Shown here: piece by piece, positions 1 to 9,187 of the stretch | How positions within the stretch are numbered: the stretch's first letter is position 1 | How the letters are laid out: every line of letters begins with the position of its first letter | From: JAOBAU01 sp034667465 | GTDB lineage: Bacteria > Acidobacteriota > Thermoanaerobaculia > Gp7-AA8 | Direction of reading: 5' to 3' | Length of the DNA: 64,000 nt | NCBI GenBank assembly: GCA_034667465.1 | Contig: JAXDJV010000004.1 | Coordinates: 1 to 64,000 of the forward strand | The notes under the pieces: generated by a model | Seen by the model: only the letters and a program-made list of their open reading frames with translations | What the model was told of the DNA's origin: nothing | Databases searched by the model: none | Made by a program: the position numbers and the translations under genes

Positions 1-2
1 GC

Positions 3-1320
3 GTTCTCTCCGGTACGCCGACGCAGAACGGCTCGTTCCCGATCGTCGTCACCGTCACCGACTCGAACGGCTGCACCGGCACCGGCGCGACGTACAACCT
101 CACCATCAACTGCCAGACGATCACCGTTACGAATCCTGTTGGGAATGTCGGCACGAGGAACGCGCCGTTCAGTGCGACCTTCACGCAGACGGGCGCTCAG
201 GGCTCGGCGACCTTCACCACCGCTTCGACGCTGCCGACCGGCATCACGCTCGCCACGAACGGCGTGCTCTCCGGCACGACGCTGCAGACCGGCACCTTCC
301 CGATCGTCGTGACCGTCACCGACTCGAACGGCTGCACCGGCACCGGCGCGACGTACAACCTCACCATCAACTGCCAGACGATCACCGTGACGAATCCGGC
401 CACGACGACCGGCACGGTCGCCTCGCCGTTCAGCCAGACGTTCACGCAGACCGGCGCGATCGGTGGTGCGACGTTCACCACTGCCTCGACGCTGCCGACC
501 GGTCTTTCGCTTTCGGCCGCCGGCGTTCTCTCCGGCACGCCGACGCAGTCGGGCTCGTTCCCGATCGTCGTCACCGTAACGGACGGCGGCAGCTGCATCG
601 GCACCGGCGCGACGTACACGCTGGTGATCGCCTGCAACGTCATCTCAGTCACCAACCCGGCGACCAACATCGGCACGGCCGGTTCCGCGTTCAGCCAGAC
701 CTTCACGCAGACCGGCGGCAACGGCACGATCACCTGGTCGGAGACCGGCGCGCTGCCGGCCGGCATCACGCTCAACACGTCGACCGGCGTTCTCTCCGGT
801 GTGACCAGCGCGACCGGCACGTTCCCGATCGCGGTCACCGCGACCGACGGCAACGGCTGCGTCGGCACCGGCGCGACCTACAACCTCACGATCAACTGCC
901 AGACCATCACCGTCACCAACCCTGGCGTGAACACCGTCCAGGCCGGCGTGGCGTTCAATCAGACCTTCACCGTCACCGGCATCCTCGGCACGGTGACGTG
1001 GAGCGAGACCGGCGCGCTGCCGAGCGGCATCACGCTGAATTCTTCGAGCGGCGTTCTCTCCGGCACGACCAACGCGATCGGCAGTTACCCGATCACGGTC
1101 AAGGCGACGGATACGAACCTCTGCTTCGGCACCTCGTCGTACACGCTGACCGTTACCTGCCCGACGATCACCGTCACGCGCACCGGCGGCGGCTCGTTCC
1201 CGGCCGCGACCTTCAACACCGTGTACGCGGGTCAGAGCGTCACGGCGAGCGGCGGCGGTGGCTCGTACTCATTCGCCGTCACCGCGGGCACGTTCCCGAC
1301 CGGCTTGTCGCTGGCATCGG
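3..1320 (+). repeat. Tandem Ig-domain coding repeats, period 261-264 bp
   Basis: The GTTCTCTCCGG-type turn codons recur at 3, 264, 525, 789 and 1053, giving periods of 261, 261, 264 and 264 bp. Neighbouring units are nearly identical over long stretches. Copy number therefore could change by recombination and the array could be collapsed in an assembly. Confidence 0.85.
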
Positions 1321-4300
1321 GCGGCGGGATCACAGGTACTCCGACGGCCACCGGTACGTTCAACTTCACCGTCACGGCGACCGACACCGCCAGCCTCTGC
1401 ACCGGTACGCAGTCGTTCTCGATCGCGGTCAACCCGTCGGCAGGCGGTGACTCGTACAGCAACCTCGTGAACAACACGCAGGCGGTCGTCACCGGCGGAA
1501 CCACGACGTCGCCGGCGACTCCGTTCGTCGGTCTGAGCGGCACGATCATCGCCAACGATCTGCCGGCTGGTGGCGTTGCCGCGGTCGCCGGAACGTTTGC
1601 CACCACGCAGGGCGGCAGCGTCACGATCGCCGCGGACGGAACCTTCATCTACACGCCGCCGGTCACCGCGACCGCGCTGGCGAGCGATACGTTCAACTAC
1701 ACGGTCGCCAGCGACACGGGCGGAACGGGCACGCCGGCCACCAACACCGGCACGGTCACGCTCAACCTCGCGGGACGTGTCTGGTATGTGAAGAACAACG
1801 GAGCGGCGGGCAACGGCCAGTCGCAGTCGCCATTCAACTCGCTCGCGGCCGCGCAGACCGCCTCGGCCGCCGGCGACATCATTTACGTCTACAACGGCGA
1901 CGGCTTGACCACCGGCCAGACCGCCGGCATCACGCTCAAGAACAATCAGCAGCTCATTGGCGAAGGTGTGGCCCTGGTGGTGAACACCGTCACCCTCAAG
2001 GCTGCCGGTACCAAGCCGCAGATCACGAATACCGCGGGCGACGGCGTGACGCTCGCGAACGGCAACACGCTCAAGGGCTTCACCGTCACGGGAACGAGCT
2101 CCAACGGCATCAACGGCACGAACACGAACGGCCTGACGGTCGACACGGTGACCGCCACGGCCGCCGGCGCCGGGGCCTCGTCACTCGTGCTGACGACGCC
2201 GAGCAACAACGTCACGATCACGAACACGACGCTCAGCAACTCGCCGCTCTGCCTGACCATCAACGGCGGCACGGCGAACTTCGTGATGAACAACACGAAC
2301 ACGATCACGGCCAACGCCGGCCAGCGAAGCATCAACTTCGCGAACCTCGGCGCGACGTCGGTGACGGCCATCGGCGCCGCCATTACCGATAACGGCGTCG
2401 GCATGGCCGTTACCAACAGCGTCAACGGCGCCGCGATCAGCTTCACCGGCACGCAGACGCTCGGTACGACGACGAACCCCGCCGTCACCCTCGGCCCGAA
2501 CGGCGCCACTTCGGTCATCACGTTCAGCGGCACGTTGGCCATCACCACCTCGACCGGCAACGGCTTCAGCGCAACCGGCGGCGGCACGCTGAATGTCACC
2601 GGCACGGCGAACGTCACCACTGGAGCAGCCACCACCGGCGTGAATATCAACGGAGTGACGGCCGGCGCGTCGGGTGTGACCTTCACCACCGTCAACACCA
2701 CCGGCGCCACCACGGGCGTCTCCCTTACGTCGCTCGGCAACGGCAACGTCACCATCAACGGCGGCACGATCAGCGGCGGCACGACCGGTCTCTCGCTCTC
2801 GACGCTCGGCACCTCGACCGTCACCCTCGGCGCGAACGCACAGACGCTGACCTTCACCGGGTCGACCACGGCCATCAGCGGCACAACGTTCGGCACGCTG
2901 GCCGTCGCGGCCGGCAGCACCGTCAACGTCTCCGGCGTCACGGCGCTCAATCTCGCCACAGGCGCCGTCACCGGCACATTCGCCAACGTCAGTTCCACCG
3001 GCGGTACGAACGGCGTGACCCTCAGTGCCGTCACCGGCGCCTGGGGCGCCACGGCAGGAACGCTCACCGGCGCCAGCGGCGCGACCTTCAACGCCACCGG
3101 CACGAGCACTGGCACCGTCTCGTGGGCTGGTGCGATCACGCAGGCCAATGGCGCGAACGTGGTCACCATCTCCGGGAGCCACACCGGCACGATCAACTTC
3201 AGCGGCAACGTGCAGACCAGCGGCACGAGCACCGGCGTCAGCATCAGCGGCAGCTCAGGCACGTACAACTTCACCGGTGCGACGAATACGATCGCCGGCA
3301 GCGGCGGCGGCATCACCATCGGCAACGGCGCGACCGAATCCGGCACCATCACCTTCGGCTCCGGCACCAGCATCACCAGTACCGCCGCCGGTGCGGTGTT
3401 CAACATCAACGGTCCGGTGGCCACGGTTTCCGCAAACGTCACCTACAGCGGCACGATCAGCAAATCGGGCACTTCCGGAGTCGTTCTCAACATCTCGAAC
3501 TACTCCGGTACGCTGCTGATGAACGGCACCTCAATCGTCGGCCTCTTCAATGGCAGCGGTTCTTCCACGTCCACCCTCAGCAACATCACCGGCTCCGTCA
3601 CGATCAACAACCTGAGTCTGACGTCGGGCTTCAATACCTTCAGCGGAACGCTGCTCGGCATCAGCGGCACGAACACCGGCAGCACGATCACGTTCAACCA
3701 TCTGGTGCTGTCCGCAAACGGCAGCGGTCACACCGGCGCCGGTCTCGTCGATAGCGGGACAGGAGGAACGGTGACGGTGACAGCCACCGGCGGTGCCAGC
3801 ACGTTCGATACCGGTGGTGCCGCATTGAGCCTGAATGGCCAGGCCATGGGCGCATCGACCATCGGCACGCTCACGTGCACGGGCGCAGCGGCGGCGGCAA
3901 ACGGAACCTGCGTCTCGCTCACCTCCGTCTCGGGATCGCTCACGATCTCCGGCGGCTCGATCACCGGCGGCGGCGCTGCTGCATTCCTGGTCAGCGGCGG
4001 AACCCCCACCATCTCCTACGCCGGCACGATCACGCAGAACACAGCAGCACAGCGCGCGGTCGACCTGCAGACCAGGACCGGCGGCACCATCACCTTCTCG
4101 GGTCTCATCACCAGCTCCGGCGGCGCCGGCGTGTTCATGAACAACGCCGCAGGCGGTTCGACCACGGTCTTCAGCGGCGGCATGACCCTGAGCACGGGCA
4201 CCTCCGATGCCTTCACCGCCACCGGCGGCGGGGTCGTCAACGTCAGCGGTACGAACAACATCACCACCACCTCCGGCAAGGGCATCAACTGGGCCACGGA

Positions 4301-5999
4301 CACCTCGGCTGCGACGGTGACGTTCAACAACGTCACCTCGTCAACGGGCGCCGCAGTCACCATCACCAGCAGCGGTGCGACTAACTTCACCCTTAACGAC
4401 GTGACGTCAACCACGGGAACGGCGGTCGCCATCACTACCGCGACAGGCGCCTTCACCTTCCACGCGATCAACGCCAACGGCGCCGCAACGGGCATTAGCG
4501 TCACGGGCGCATCCGGCTCCTTCACGGTCAACGGCACCAGCACGACGTCGGGCACGGGCGGCACGCTCCAGAACTGCACGGCCAAGGGCGCCGACATCCG
4601 CACGTCCAGCAACATCACCCTGAAGAACATGAACTTCACCAACAACGCCACCGGCAACCTCGGCGTGGCTACGACGTGCGGTGATGCGCTCAACGGCACC
4701 AACGGTCCGACGAACTGCAACGCCAACATCAGCCTCCTGACCATCACCACGGCCACGCTGAACAACGTCACCGCCACGGGCAGCAAGCAGATCGGCATCG
4801 ACGTCAATGGCGGCACCAATCTGACCCTGACCAACGTGACGGCCACCGGCAACGGCAACGAGGTCGAAGAAGACGGCGTGCAGATCGTGAACCTCCTCGG
4901 CACGCTGGCCATCAGCGGCGGCACGTACAAGGACAACGCCGCGAACGAGTTCGAAGTACAGAACGGCGTGGCCGGTACGCTGACCATCACTGCCGACAGC
5001 GCCACGTTCAGCAACACGGCCTATCCGACCGGAGTCACCACGCCAAGCAACACGACGGCCAACGGCGGCCTCTTCCTCGCCACACACGGAGCGTCGGGCT
5101 CGATCATCAATCCGACCGTGACCAATTGCATCTTCGACCGCATCTACACGCAGGCCTTCCGCGCCGACATGGCAGGAAATACCGGCATGACCATCCTCTT
5201 CGGGCCAGCCTCGGGCGCGGGTAACGGCAATACCGTCAGCAACGCCGGCGGCGGCGCCATCATCACAGGTACCAACACGGGTACGGTCAACTTCACCATC
5301 CGCAACAACGGCTTCACCAACAACCCGGCCGTGCAGCCGGACACGAATTCGGGCGGCGTCATCAGTGCCCGCAAGTCGTCCCCAGCGAACGGCAGCTGGA
5401 CGGGAACGATCCAGAACAACACGGTTGGTACGAACGGTGTGGCGAAGTCGGGTTGCGTCATCGCCGGCTGCATCGGCATCAACTTCGACACCAGCAACGC
5501 CTCGGGCAACTACACGACCACGATCACTGGCAACAGCGTCTTCCGCACAAGCGGAGACGGCATCAACGTCCATGGCGGCGGCGGCAGCGACTCGTCTGTC
5601 ATCCGCACCACCATCCAGACCAACACCCTCGGTGACCCCGAGCCGAACGGTCAGGGCGCGGGTGGACAGACGCAGGGCAATGCCATCTTCGTGGAGGCCG
5701 GAACGGTCGCCGGCGACACGACGACGGTCAAGGCGCAGATCGACACCAACACGGCCAGCGGCCAGTGGTCGACGGCGTTCAACCTGAGCGCCATCCGCGT
5801 CCGGCAGCGCTTCGCCACGACGACGTTCTGCCTGACCAACTACAACCCGGCCACAAACTACGGTGGTGGTGCCGGGACGAATACCTCAGTGTCAGCGTTC
5901 CTCACCTCGGCAAATCCGGCCAGCACGGCGCCGGTTGGATACACCGTAGCCACCGCTACGCAGACCGGCGGCACCATCACAGGTCCATCATGTCCGTAG
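3..5999 (+). CDS. Giant secreted Ig-repeat / right-handed beta-helix protein, 5' end outside window
   Basis: The reading frame is open from the window edge, so the N-terminus and any signal peptide are missing; 1,998 residues are visible. The first ~480 residues are tandem 87-88-residue putative-Ig (He_PIG type) repeats, each with a GVLSGT turn and a cysteine near the strand TINCQTITV. Next is a cadherin/VCBS-like domain (~480-590). A DUF1565-like entry follows (RVWYVKNNGAAG, then GDIIYVYNGDG), then about 1,400 Thr/Asn/Gly-rich residues typical of a parallel beta-helix. The tail (GDALNGTNGPTNC, VQIVNLLGT, IRVRQRFATTTF) matches the tail of the gene at 9239-15682, so they are paralogues. No anchor (LPXTG, PEP-CTERM, autotransporter barrel) is visible at the C-terminus GPSCP. 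The likely role is a surface or matrix adhesin; this is inferred from architecture only. The collar genes follow 50 nt downstream on the same strand. Confidence 0.85.
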   Translation, partial: VLSGTPTQNGSFPIVVTVTDSNGCTGTGATYNLTINCQTITVTNPVGNVGTRNAPFSATFTQTGAQGSATFTTASTLPTGITLATNGVLSGTTLQTGTFPIVVTVTDSNGCTGTGATYNLTINCQTITVTNPATTTGTVASPFSQTFTQTGAIGGATFTTASTLPTGLSLSAAGVLSGTPTQSGSFPIVVTVTDGGSCIGTGATYTLVIACNVISVTNPATNIGTAGSAFSQTFTQTGGNGTITWSETGALPAGITLNTSTGVLSGVTSATGTFPIAVTATDGNGCVGTGATYNLTINCQTITVTNPGVNTVQAGVAFNQTFTVTGILGTVTWSETGALPSGITLNSSSGVLSGTTNAIGSYPITVKATDTNLCFGTSSYTLTVTCPTITVTRTGGGSFPAATFNTVYAGQSVTASGGGGSYSFAVTAGTFPTGLSLASGGGITGTPTATGTFNFTVTATDTASLCTGTQSFSIAVNPSAGGDSYSNLVNNTQAVVTGGTTTSPATPFVGLSGTIIANDLPAGGVAAVAGTFATTQGGSVTIAADGTFIYTPPVTATALASDTFNYTVASDTGGTGTPATNTGTVTLNLAGRVWYVKNNGAAGNGQSQSPFNSLAAAQTASAAGDIIYVYNGDGLTTGQTAGITLKNNQQLIGEGVALVVNTVTLKAAGTKPQITNTAGDGVTLANGNTLKGFTVTGTSSNGINGTNTNGLTVDTVTATAAGAGASSLVLTTPSNNVTITNTTLSNSPLCLTINGGTANFVMNNTNTITANAGQRSINFANLGATSVTAIGAAITDNGVGMAVTNSVNGAAISFTGTQTLGTTTNPAVTLGPNGATSVITFSGTLAITTSTGNGFSATGGGTLNVTGTANVTTGAATTGVNINGVTAGASGVTFTTVNTTGATTGVSLTSLGNGNVTINGGTISGGTTGLSLSTLGTSTVTLGANAQTLTFTGSTTAISGTTFGTLAVAAGSTVNVSGVTALNLATGAVTGTFANVSSTGGTNGVTLSAVTGAWGATAGTLTGASGATFNATGTSTGTVSWAGAITQANGANVVTISGSHTGTINFSGNVQTSGTSTGVSISGSSGTYNFTGATNTIAGSGGGITIGNGATESGTITFGSGTSITSTAAGAVFNINGPVATVSANVTYSGTISKSGTSGVVLNISNYSGTLLMNGTSIVGLFNGSGSSTSTLSNITGSVTINNLSLTSGFNTFSGTLLGISGTNTGSTITFNHLVLSANGSGHTGAGLVDSGTGGTVTVTATGGASTFDTGGAALSLNGQAMGASTIGTLTCTGAAAAANGTCVSLTSVSGSLTISGGSITGGGAAAFLVSGGTPTISYAGTITQNTAAQRAVDLQTRTGGTITFSGLITSSGGAGVFMNNAAGGSTTVFSGGMTLSTGTSDAFTATGGGVVNVSGTNNITTTSGKGINWATDTSAATVTFNNVTSSTGAAVTITSSGATNFTLNDVTSTTGTAVAITTATGAFTFHAINANGAATGISVTGASGSFTVNGTSTTSGTGGTLQNCTAKGADIRTSSNITLKNMNFTNNATGNLGVATTCGDALNGTNGPTNCNANISLLTITTATLNNVTATGSKQIGIDVNGGTNLTLTNVTATGNGNEVEEDGVQIVNLLGTLAISGGTYKDNAANEFEVQNGVAGTLTITADSATFSNTAYPTGVTTPSNTTANGGLFLATHGASGSIINPTVTNCIFDRIYTQAFRADMAGNTGMTILFGPASGAGNGNTVSNAGGGAIITGTNTGTVNFTIRNNGFTNNPAVQPDTNSGGVISARKSSPANGSWTGTIQNNTVGTNGVAKSGCVIAGCIGINFDTSNASGNYTTTITGNSVFRTSGDGINVHGGGGSDSSVIRTTIQTNTLGDPEPNGQGAGGQTQGNAIFVEAGTVAGDTTTVKAQIDTNTASGQWSTAFNLSAIRVRQRFATTTFCLTNYNPATNYGGGAGTNTSVSAFLTSANPASTAPVGYTVATATQTGGTITGPSCP

Positions 6000-6049
6000 A
6001 CCAAGTGTTCCTCAGGAGAGAGAAGTTAACGAAGAAGGAGGCAGGCTAA

Positions 6050-6559
6050 ATGGGTACACCATTCATGGGCGAGCTCAAATGGATTTCCTGGAATTTCGCT
6101 CCCAAAGGTTGGGCATTCTGCAACGGGCAGTTCTTACCCATCAATCAGAATCAGGCGCTCTTTTCAATTCTCGGTACGATGTACGGCGGTAATGGCCAGA
6201 CGACTTTCGCGCTCCCCGACCTTCGGGGACGGGTCGGGATTCATCAGGGCGGCTCCGTCGGCGCCACGATCGGCCAGGCTGGCGGCCAGGAGTTTCACAC
6301 GGTTACCCTCAGCGAGATGCCGGCGCACAATCATCTGGTCAATGCCAGCAACACCAGTGACGGCAACAGCTCGAACGAGCCGACCGGCAACTACCTGGCC
6401 AATTCGAACCAGAGTCCGTACCGTACGGCGGCCAACACCACTCTGGCCCCCGCGGAAGTGAGCAATGTCGGCGGGTCGCAGCCGCACGAGAACCGGTCGC
6501 CATTCATCGTGTTGAACTGCATCATCGCCCTGTCGGGCGTTTTCCCCTCCCGGAACTAG
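6050..6559 (+). CDS. Phage tail collar domain protein, copy 1 (MdpB-like)
   Basis: 169 residues. The tail-collar fold signature is clear: GWAFCNGQFLPINQNQALF, then GTMYGGNGQTTFALPDLRGR, then the loop EMPAHNH, closing with GSQPHENRSPF and a hydrophobic end. The start is supported by AAGGAGG 8 nt upstream. It is the first of three tandem paralogues. Family members are short phage-tail-fibre-like proteins that also occur outside phages, including the cyanobacterial microcystin-dependent protein MdpB. No capsid, portal, sheath or baseplate gene is nearby, so this is not a prophage piece. Extracellular or particle assembly is inferred; the exact role is unknown. It probably shares a transcript with the two genes that follow. 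Confidence 0.9.
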   Translation: MGTPFMGELKWISWNFAPKGWAFCNGQFLPINQNQALFSILGTMYGGNGQTTFALPDLRGRVGIHQGGSVGATIGQAGGQEFHTVTLSEMPAHNHLVNASNTSDGNSSNEPTGNYLANSNQSPYRTAANTTLAPAEVSNVGGSQPHENRSPFIVLNCIIALSGVFPSRN

Positions 6560-6582
6560 AAAAATAGAAAGGAGAGCGCTAT

Positions 6583-7113
6583 ATGTCGTCACCATTTGTT
6601 GGTGAGGTTCGAATGTTCGCAGGCTCGTTCGCTCCTGCAGGCTGGGCGATGTGCCAGGGCCAGTTGATGCCCATCTCGCAAAACGAGACACTCTTTAATC
6701 TGATCGGAACGACGTACGGTGGGGACGGTCAGGAGACGTTCGCCCTCCCCAACCTTTCGAGCCGCGTTCCCGTCCATGCCGGACAGGGTCCGGGGATTTC
6801 GCAGACGTACCAACTCGGCGAGACGGGGGGCACCGAAAGCGTCACGCTGACCACGAACACGATCCCCGTTCATAACCATGCCTTCCTGGCCTCCACCGAC
6901 TTCGGCCAGCAGGCGCAGCCTCAGGGCGCATTTCCGGCCCAGAGCGTAACCGGCACGATGTATACCGACGTAGGGAACGGTCCTCCCTTCGTCAACCTCA
7001 ATGCAGGCTCCCTCAGCCAGGTCGGGGGCAGCCAGCCGCACGACAACATGATCCCGTACCTGGTGATCACCTTCATCATTTCGTTGTTCGGCATCTTCCC
7101 TTCGCAGAACTGA
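6583..7113 (+). CDS. Phage tail collar domain protein, copy 2
   Basis: 176 residues. It has the same domain plan as its neighbour: N-terminal SPFVGEVRMFAGSFAPAGW, then CQGQLMPISQNETLF, GTTYGGDGQETFALPNLSSR, TIPVHNH, and the end GSQPHDNMIPYLVITFIISL. An AAAGGAG ribosome site sits 8-9 nt before the ATG, and the gap to the previous stop is 23 nt. The central variable segment (about residues 95-145) differs from copies 1 and 3, as expected if the three subunits form different layers or a hetero-oligomer. That reading is inference. Confidence 0.9.
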   Translation: MSSPFVGEVRMFAGSFAPAGWAMCQGQLMPISQNETLFNLIGTTYGGDGQETFALPNLSSRVPVHAGQGPGISQTYQLGETGGTESVTLTTNTIPVHNHAFLASTDFGQQAQPQGAFPAQSVTGTMYTDVGNGPPFVNLNAGSLSQVGGSQPHDNMIPYLVITFIISLFGIFPSQN

Positions 7114-7134
7114 CAAGTAGAGGAGAAAGAAAAC

Positions 7135-7656
7135 ATGTCCAGTCCGTTTGTTGCGGAAATCCGCATGTTTGCAGGCAATTTCGCGCCTACCGGGTGGGCG
7201 AGCTGCGACGGTCAGCTGTTGCCCATATCCCAGAACACGGCTCTCTTCTCACTGCTCGGGACGTTCTACGGCGGCGATGGAAAGTCGACGTTTGCACTTC
7301 CCGATTTGGCGGGCAACTCGCCGATGGGCCAAGGCCAAGGTCCCGGCCTCAGCGATCGGTTTCTCGGTGAACAATCGGGTGAGCCGTTTGTGACGCTCTT
7401 GCAGACGGAGATCCCAATTCACAATCACCTGCTCAACGCCTACAAGGGCGACCCGGCGGACGTCGCCGCGCCCGGACCGTCGATCATCTTCGGCAAGCCG
7501 GCCGGCCTGACGCCGTTCCAGCCGTCGACGAACACGCAGATGAACTTCAACGCGACGGCCATCGCAGGCGGCAGCTTGCCCCACAACAATTTGCAGCCGT
7601 ACCTCTGCCTCTTCTTCATCATCGCCCTGCAGGGCGTCTTCCCCCCGCGCGGCTAA
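7135..7656 (+). CDS. Phage tail collar domain protein, copy 3
   Basis: 173 residues with SPFVAEIRMFAGNFAPTGW, CDGQLLPISQNTALF, GTFYGGDGKSTFALPDLAG, EIPIHNH and GSLPHNNLQPYLCLFFIIAL. The AGAGGAG site before the ATG and the 21-nt gap indicate one operon with the two preceding paralogues. The C-terminal hydrophobic strand common to all three copies (LNCIIALSG / VITFIISLFG / LFFIIALQG) ends in a near-constant VFPxR/IFPSQ tail. That is a shared feature worth modelling for subunit contacts. Confidence 0.9.
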   Translation: MSSPFVAEIRMFAGNFAPTGWASCDGQLLPISQNTALFSLLGTFYGGDGKSTFALPDLAGNSPMGQGQGPGLSDRFLGEQSGEPFVTLLQTEIPIHNHLLNAYKGDPADVAAPGPSIIFGKPAGLTPFQPSTNTQMNFNATAIAGGSLPHNNLQPYLCLFFIIALQGVFPPRG

Positions 7657-7679
7657 GTCGTCATTCCACCGATGCGCGC

Positions 7680-7696
7680 GGCGGCCAATGGCCGCC
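7680..7696 (+). terminator. Possible terminator of the collar operon
   Basis: A perfect 7-bp stem (GGCGGCC / GGCCGCC) with loop AAT, followed 5 nt later by TTTTG. It lies 24 nt after the last collar stop. The T-run is short and displaced, so termination is plausible only. The hairpin includes the ATG at 7688, which argues against that codon as the acetyltransferase start. Confidence 0.4.
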
Positions 7697-7723
7697 GAGC
7701 GTTTTGTCCCACACACAGCGCCC

Positions 7724-8209
7724 ATGACCGAGATCCCGCCGCGCGACGCGATCGTTTACCGCCCCGTTGCCTCGGGAGACGTGCCGTTTCTCCGCTACCT
7801 TTATGGCACGACCCGCGAGGAGGAGCTTCGGCAACTCCCGTGGTCCGAGGAACAGAAGGCGGAGTTCCTCGACATGCAGTTCCAAGCACAGAAGTCGCAC
7901 TACGAGGACTACTACCCCGATTGCGCCTTCCTCGTGATCGAGCTCCAGGGCCAGGCAATCGGCCGGCTCTACATCGACCGCCAGGCGGACGCGATCGAGA
8001 TCATCGACATTGCTCTCCTTCCGCAATACCGCGGCCGCGGCATCGGACAGGCTCTCCTCGGGGAGATCCTGGCGGAAGGGAAAGCCTCCTCACGGAAAGT
8101 GACCATCTACGTCGAGCACTTCAACCCGGCACGGCACCTCTACGATCGGCTTGGGTTCCAGCACGTCGACACGAATGGCGTCTATCACCTGATGGAGTGG
8201 CGCGCCTGA
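7724..8209 (+). CDS. GNAT-family N-acetyltransferase
   Basis: 161 residues from the preferred ATG at 7724; an upstream in-frame ATG at 7688 lies inside a hairpin. The acetyl-CoA loop is clear: IDIALLPQYRGRGIGQALL (Q/RxxGxG), followed by YVEHFNPARHLYDRLGF, the usual end of the GNAT fold. It transfers an acetyl group from acetyl-CoA to an unknown amine. It lies just downstream of the three collar genes, and I recall collar triplets elsewhere being accompanied by a GNAT gene. Modification of a collar protein or its glycan is therefore an attractive but untested idea. Confidence 0.85.
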   Translation: MTEIPPRDAIVYRPVASGDVPFLRYLYGTTREEELRQLPWSEEQKAEFLDMQFQAQKSHYEDYYPDCAFLVIELQGQAIGRLYIDRQADAIEIIDIALLPQYRGRGIGQALLGEILAEGKASSRKVTIYVEHFNPARHLYDRLGFQHVDTNGVYHLMEWRA

Positions 8210-8228
8210 ATCCGGCCTACTCGGTCTG

Positions 8229-8245
8229 GCCGGCGTATCGCCGGC
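8229..8245. terminator. Hairpin between convergent genes
   Basis: A perfect 7-bp stem GCCGGCG / CGCCGGC with a TAT loop. It sits in the 36-bp gap between the acetyltransferase stop and the convergent stop at 8246. No T-run follows on either strand, so any terminator activity is uncertain. Confidence 0.35.
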
Positions 8246-8566
8246 TCACGTAAAGACCGCCTCGTACTCGGTGGCCGCGTCGTCGCGCCCGACAGGGACG
8301 ATGAAGACGCCCTCCAACGTGAGGTTCGCACTCTGTACCGTGTACATCGCCTGAGGCAGGACTTCGTCCGGCGAGCCGAGGAAGTAGAGGGCGAACGGGT
8401 CGCGTTTGGCCACTGGTGCGCCGCGCGTGCGGCGGCGCTCCTGCACGACATAGGGCAGGACCGATTCCAGCGTTAGCGGAACGGTGCGGCCGTCCGCGGT
8501 GAGGAGATCGAAGTGCGTTCCTTCGAGAGACTTCGCCGTCTCGAGCGTGAGTTCGTTGAGGTTCAT
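8246..8566 (-). CDS. Small DUF6916-like protein
   Basis: 106 residues, starting MNLNELTLETAKSLEGTHFD. The ATG at 8566 is preceded by AAGGAA at good spacing, so the longer upstream frame is rejected. The pattern is FxLxxxDGxxVPLTLE early, then KRDPFALYFLGSPDEVLPQ, then a C-terminal strand GVFIVPVGRD...YEAVFT. This matches my memory of the DUF6916 family, which I recall next to collar triplets and a GNAT enzyme. The function is unknown. The small all-beta look suggests a structural or assembly partner. It converges on the acetyltransferase gene. Confidence 0.7.
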   Translation of the reverse strand: MNLNELTLETAKSLEGTHFDLLTADGRTVPLTLESVLPYVVQERRRTRGAPVAKRDPFALYFLGSPDEVLPQAMYTVQSANLTLEGVFIVPVGRDDAATEYEAVFT

Positions 8567-8651
8567 GAGAATTCCTTGCCGAGGGAACGTTGAAGTGGCT
8601 TTTACCACATGGCGGCTCGGATATGAACCGCGCCCGATCGCCTCGCCGGCG

Positions 8652-9173
8652 CTACTCGTTTCTCGTCTTCGCCAGAGCCGACGTAAAGGCGGCGTGAACG
8701 TTCTCGGCAAACAGCGCGAAGATCACCTGCTCTACGTCCAGCCCGTTTTTCAGAGCGCTCACCGTTTCGCGAATGGCAATGGCCGAGGCTTCGGGCAGCG
8801 GGTATGCGTAGAAACCACAACTGATCGCCGAGAACGCAACCGTGCGGATGCCGTGCTTCGCGACGAGCGCGAACGATCGCCGGTACACACGCACCAATGT
8901 GTCTGCCTCCGGCACTTTTCCCGGCCACCAACTCGGGCCTACTGCGTGGATGACGTACTTCGCCGGCAGCTGAAAGCCGGGAGTGATGACGGCATCACCA
9001 GGCTTCGCTCCAGGATATTGCCGGCAGGCCTCGGCGAGATCCGGCCCAGCCGCGCGATGTCCCGCCGCGCTGACCGTTCCGCCCGAGACCAGTGCCGGAT
9101 TCGATGCAGTGACGATTGCGTCGACCGCCAGGGTGGTGATGTCCGATCGCTGCAGCGAGATGCGGTGAGGCAT
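8652..9173 (-). CDS. Macro-domain protein (ADP-ribose / O-acetyl-ADP-ribose type)
   Basis: 173 residues. Macro-domain motifs: DAIVTASNPAL (ligand-binding Asn), then SGGTVSAAGHRAAGPDL, then GDAVITPGFQLPAKYVIHAVGP, and AISCGFYAYPLPEASAIA near the distal phosphate loop. The usual GGGGVDGAIHRAAG loop is altered to SGGTVSAAGHRAAG, so catalysis may differ from YmdB-type deacetylases. AGGA lies 7 nt before the ATG; the same stretch also holds TAGGAT 6 nt before the start, so leaderless expression is possible. A strong hairpin at 9188-9217 separates it from the gene upstream on the same strand. Confidence 0.85.
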   Translation of the reverse strand: MPHRISLQRSDITTLAVDAIVTASNPALVSGGTVSAAGHRAAGPDLAEACRQYPGAKPGDAVITPGFQLPAKYVIHAVGPSWWPGKVPEADTLVRVYRRSFALVAKHGIRTVAFSAISCGFYAYPLPEASAIAIRETVSALKNGLDVEQVIFALFAENVHAAFTSALAKTRNE

Positions 9174-9187
9174 CTCCGTATCCTAAA

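Noticed and set aside
1946..3442. Val/Pro-rich open frame antisense to the first giant gene
   Set aside because: Mirror image of Thr/Gly/Asn repeat codons; no start signal or domain.
6050..7656. Prophage or contractile injection system
   Set aside because: Only collar-domain proteins are present; no sheath, tube, baseplate, portal, terminase or integrase.
7688..7723. Upstream ATG as the acetyltransferase start
   Set aside because: It falls inside a perfect hairpin with no ribosome site; ATG 7724 fits the family better.
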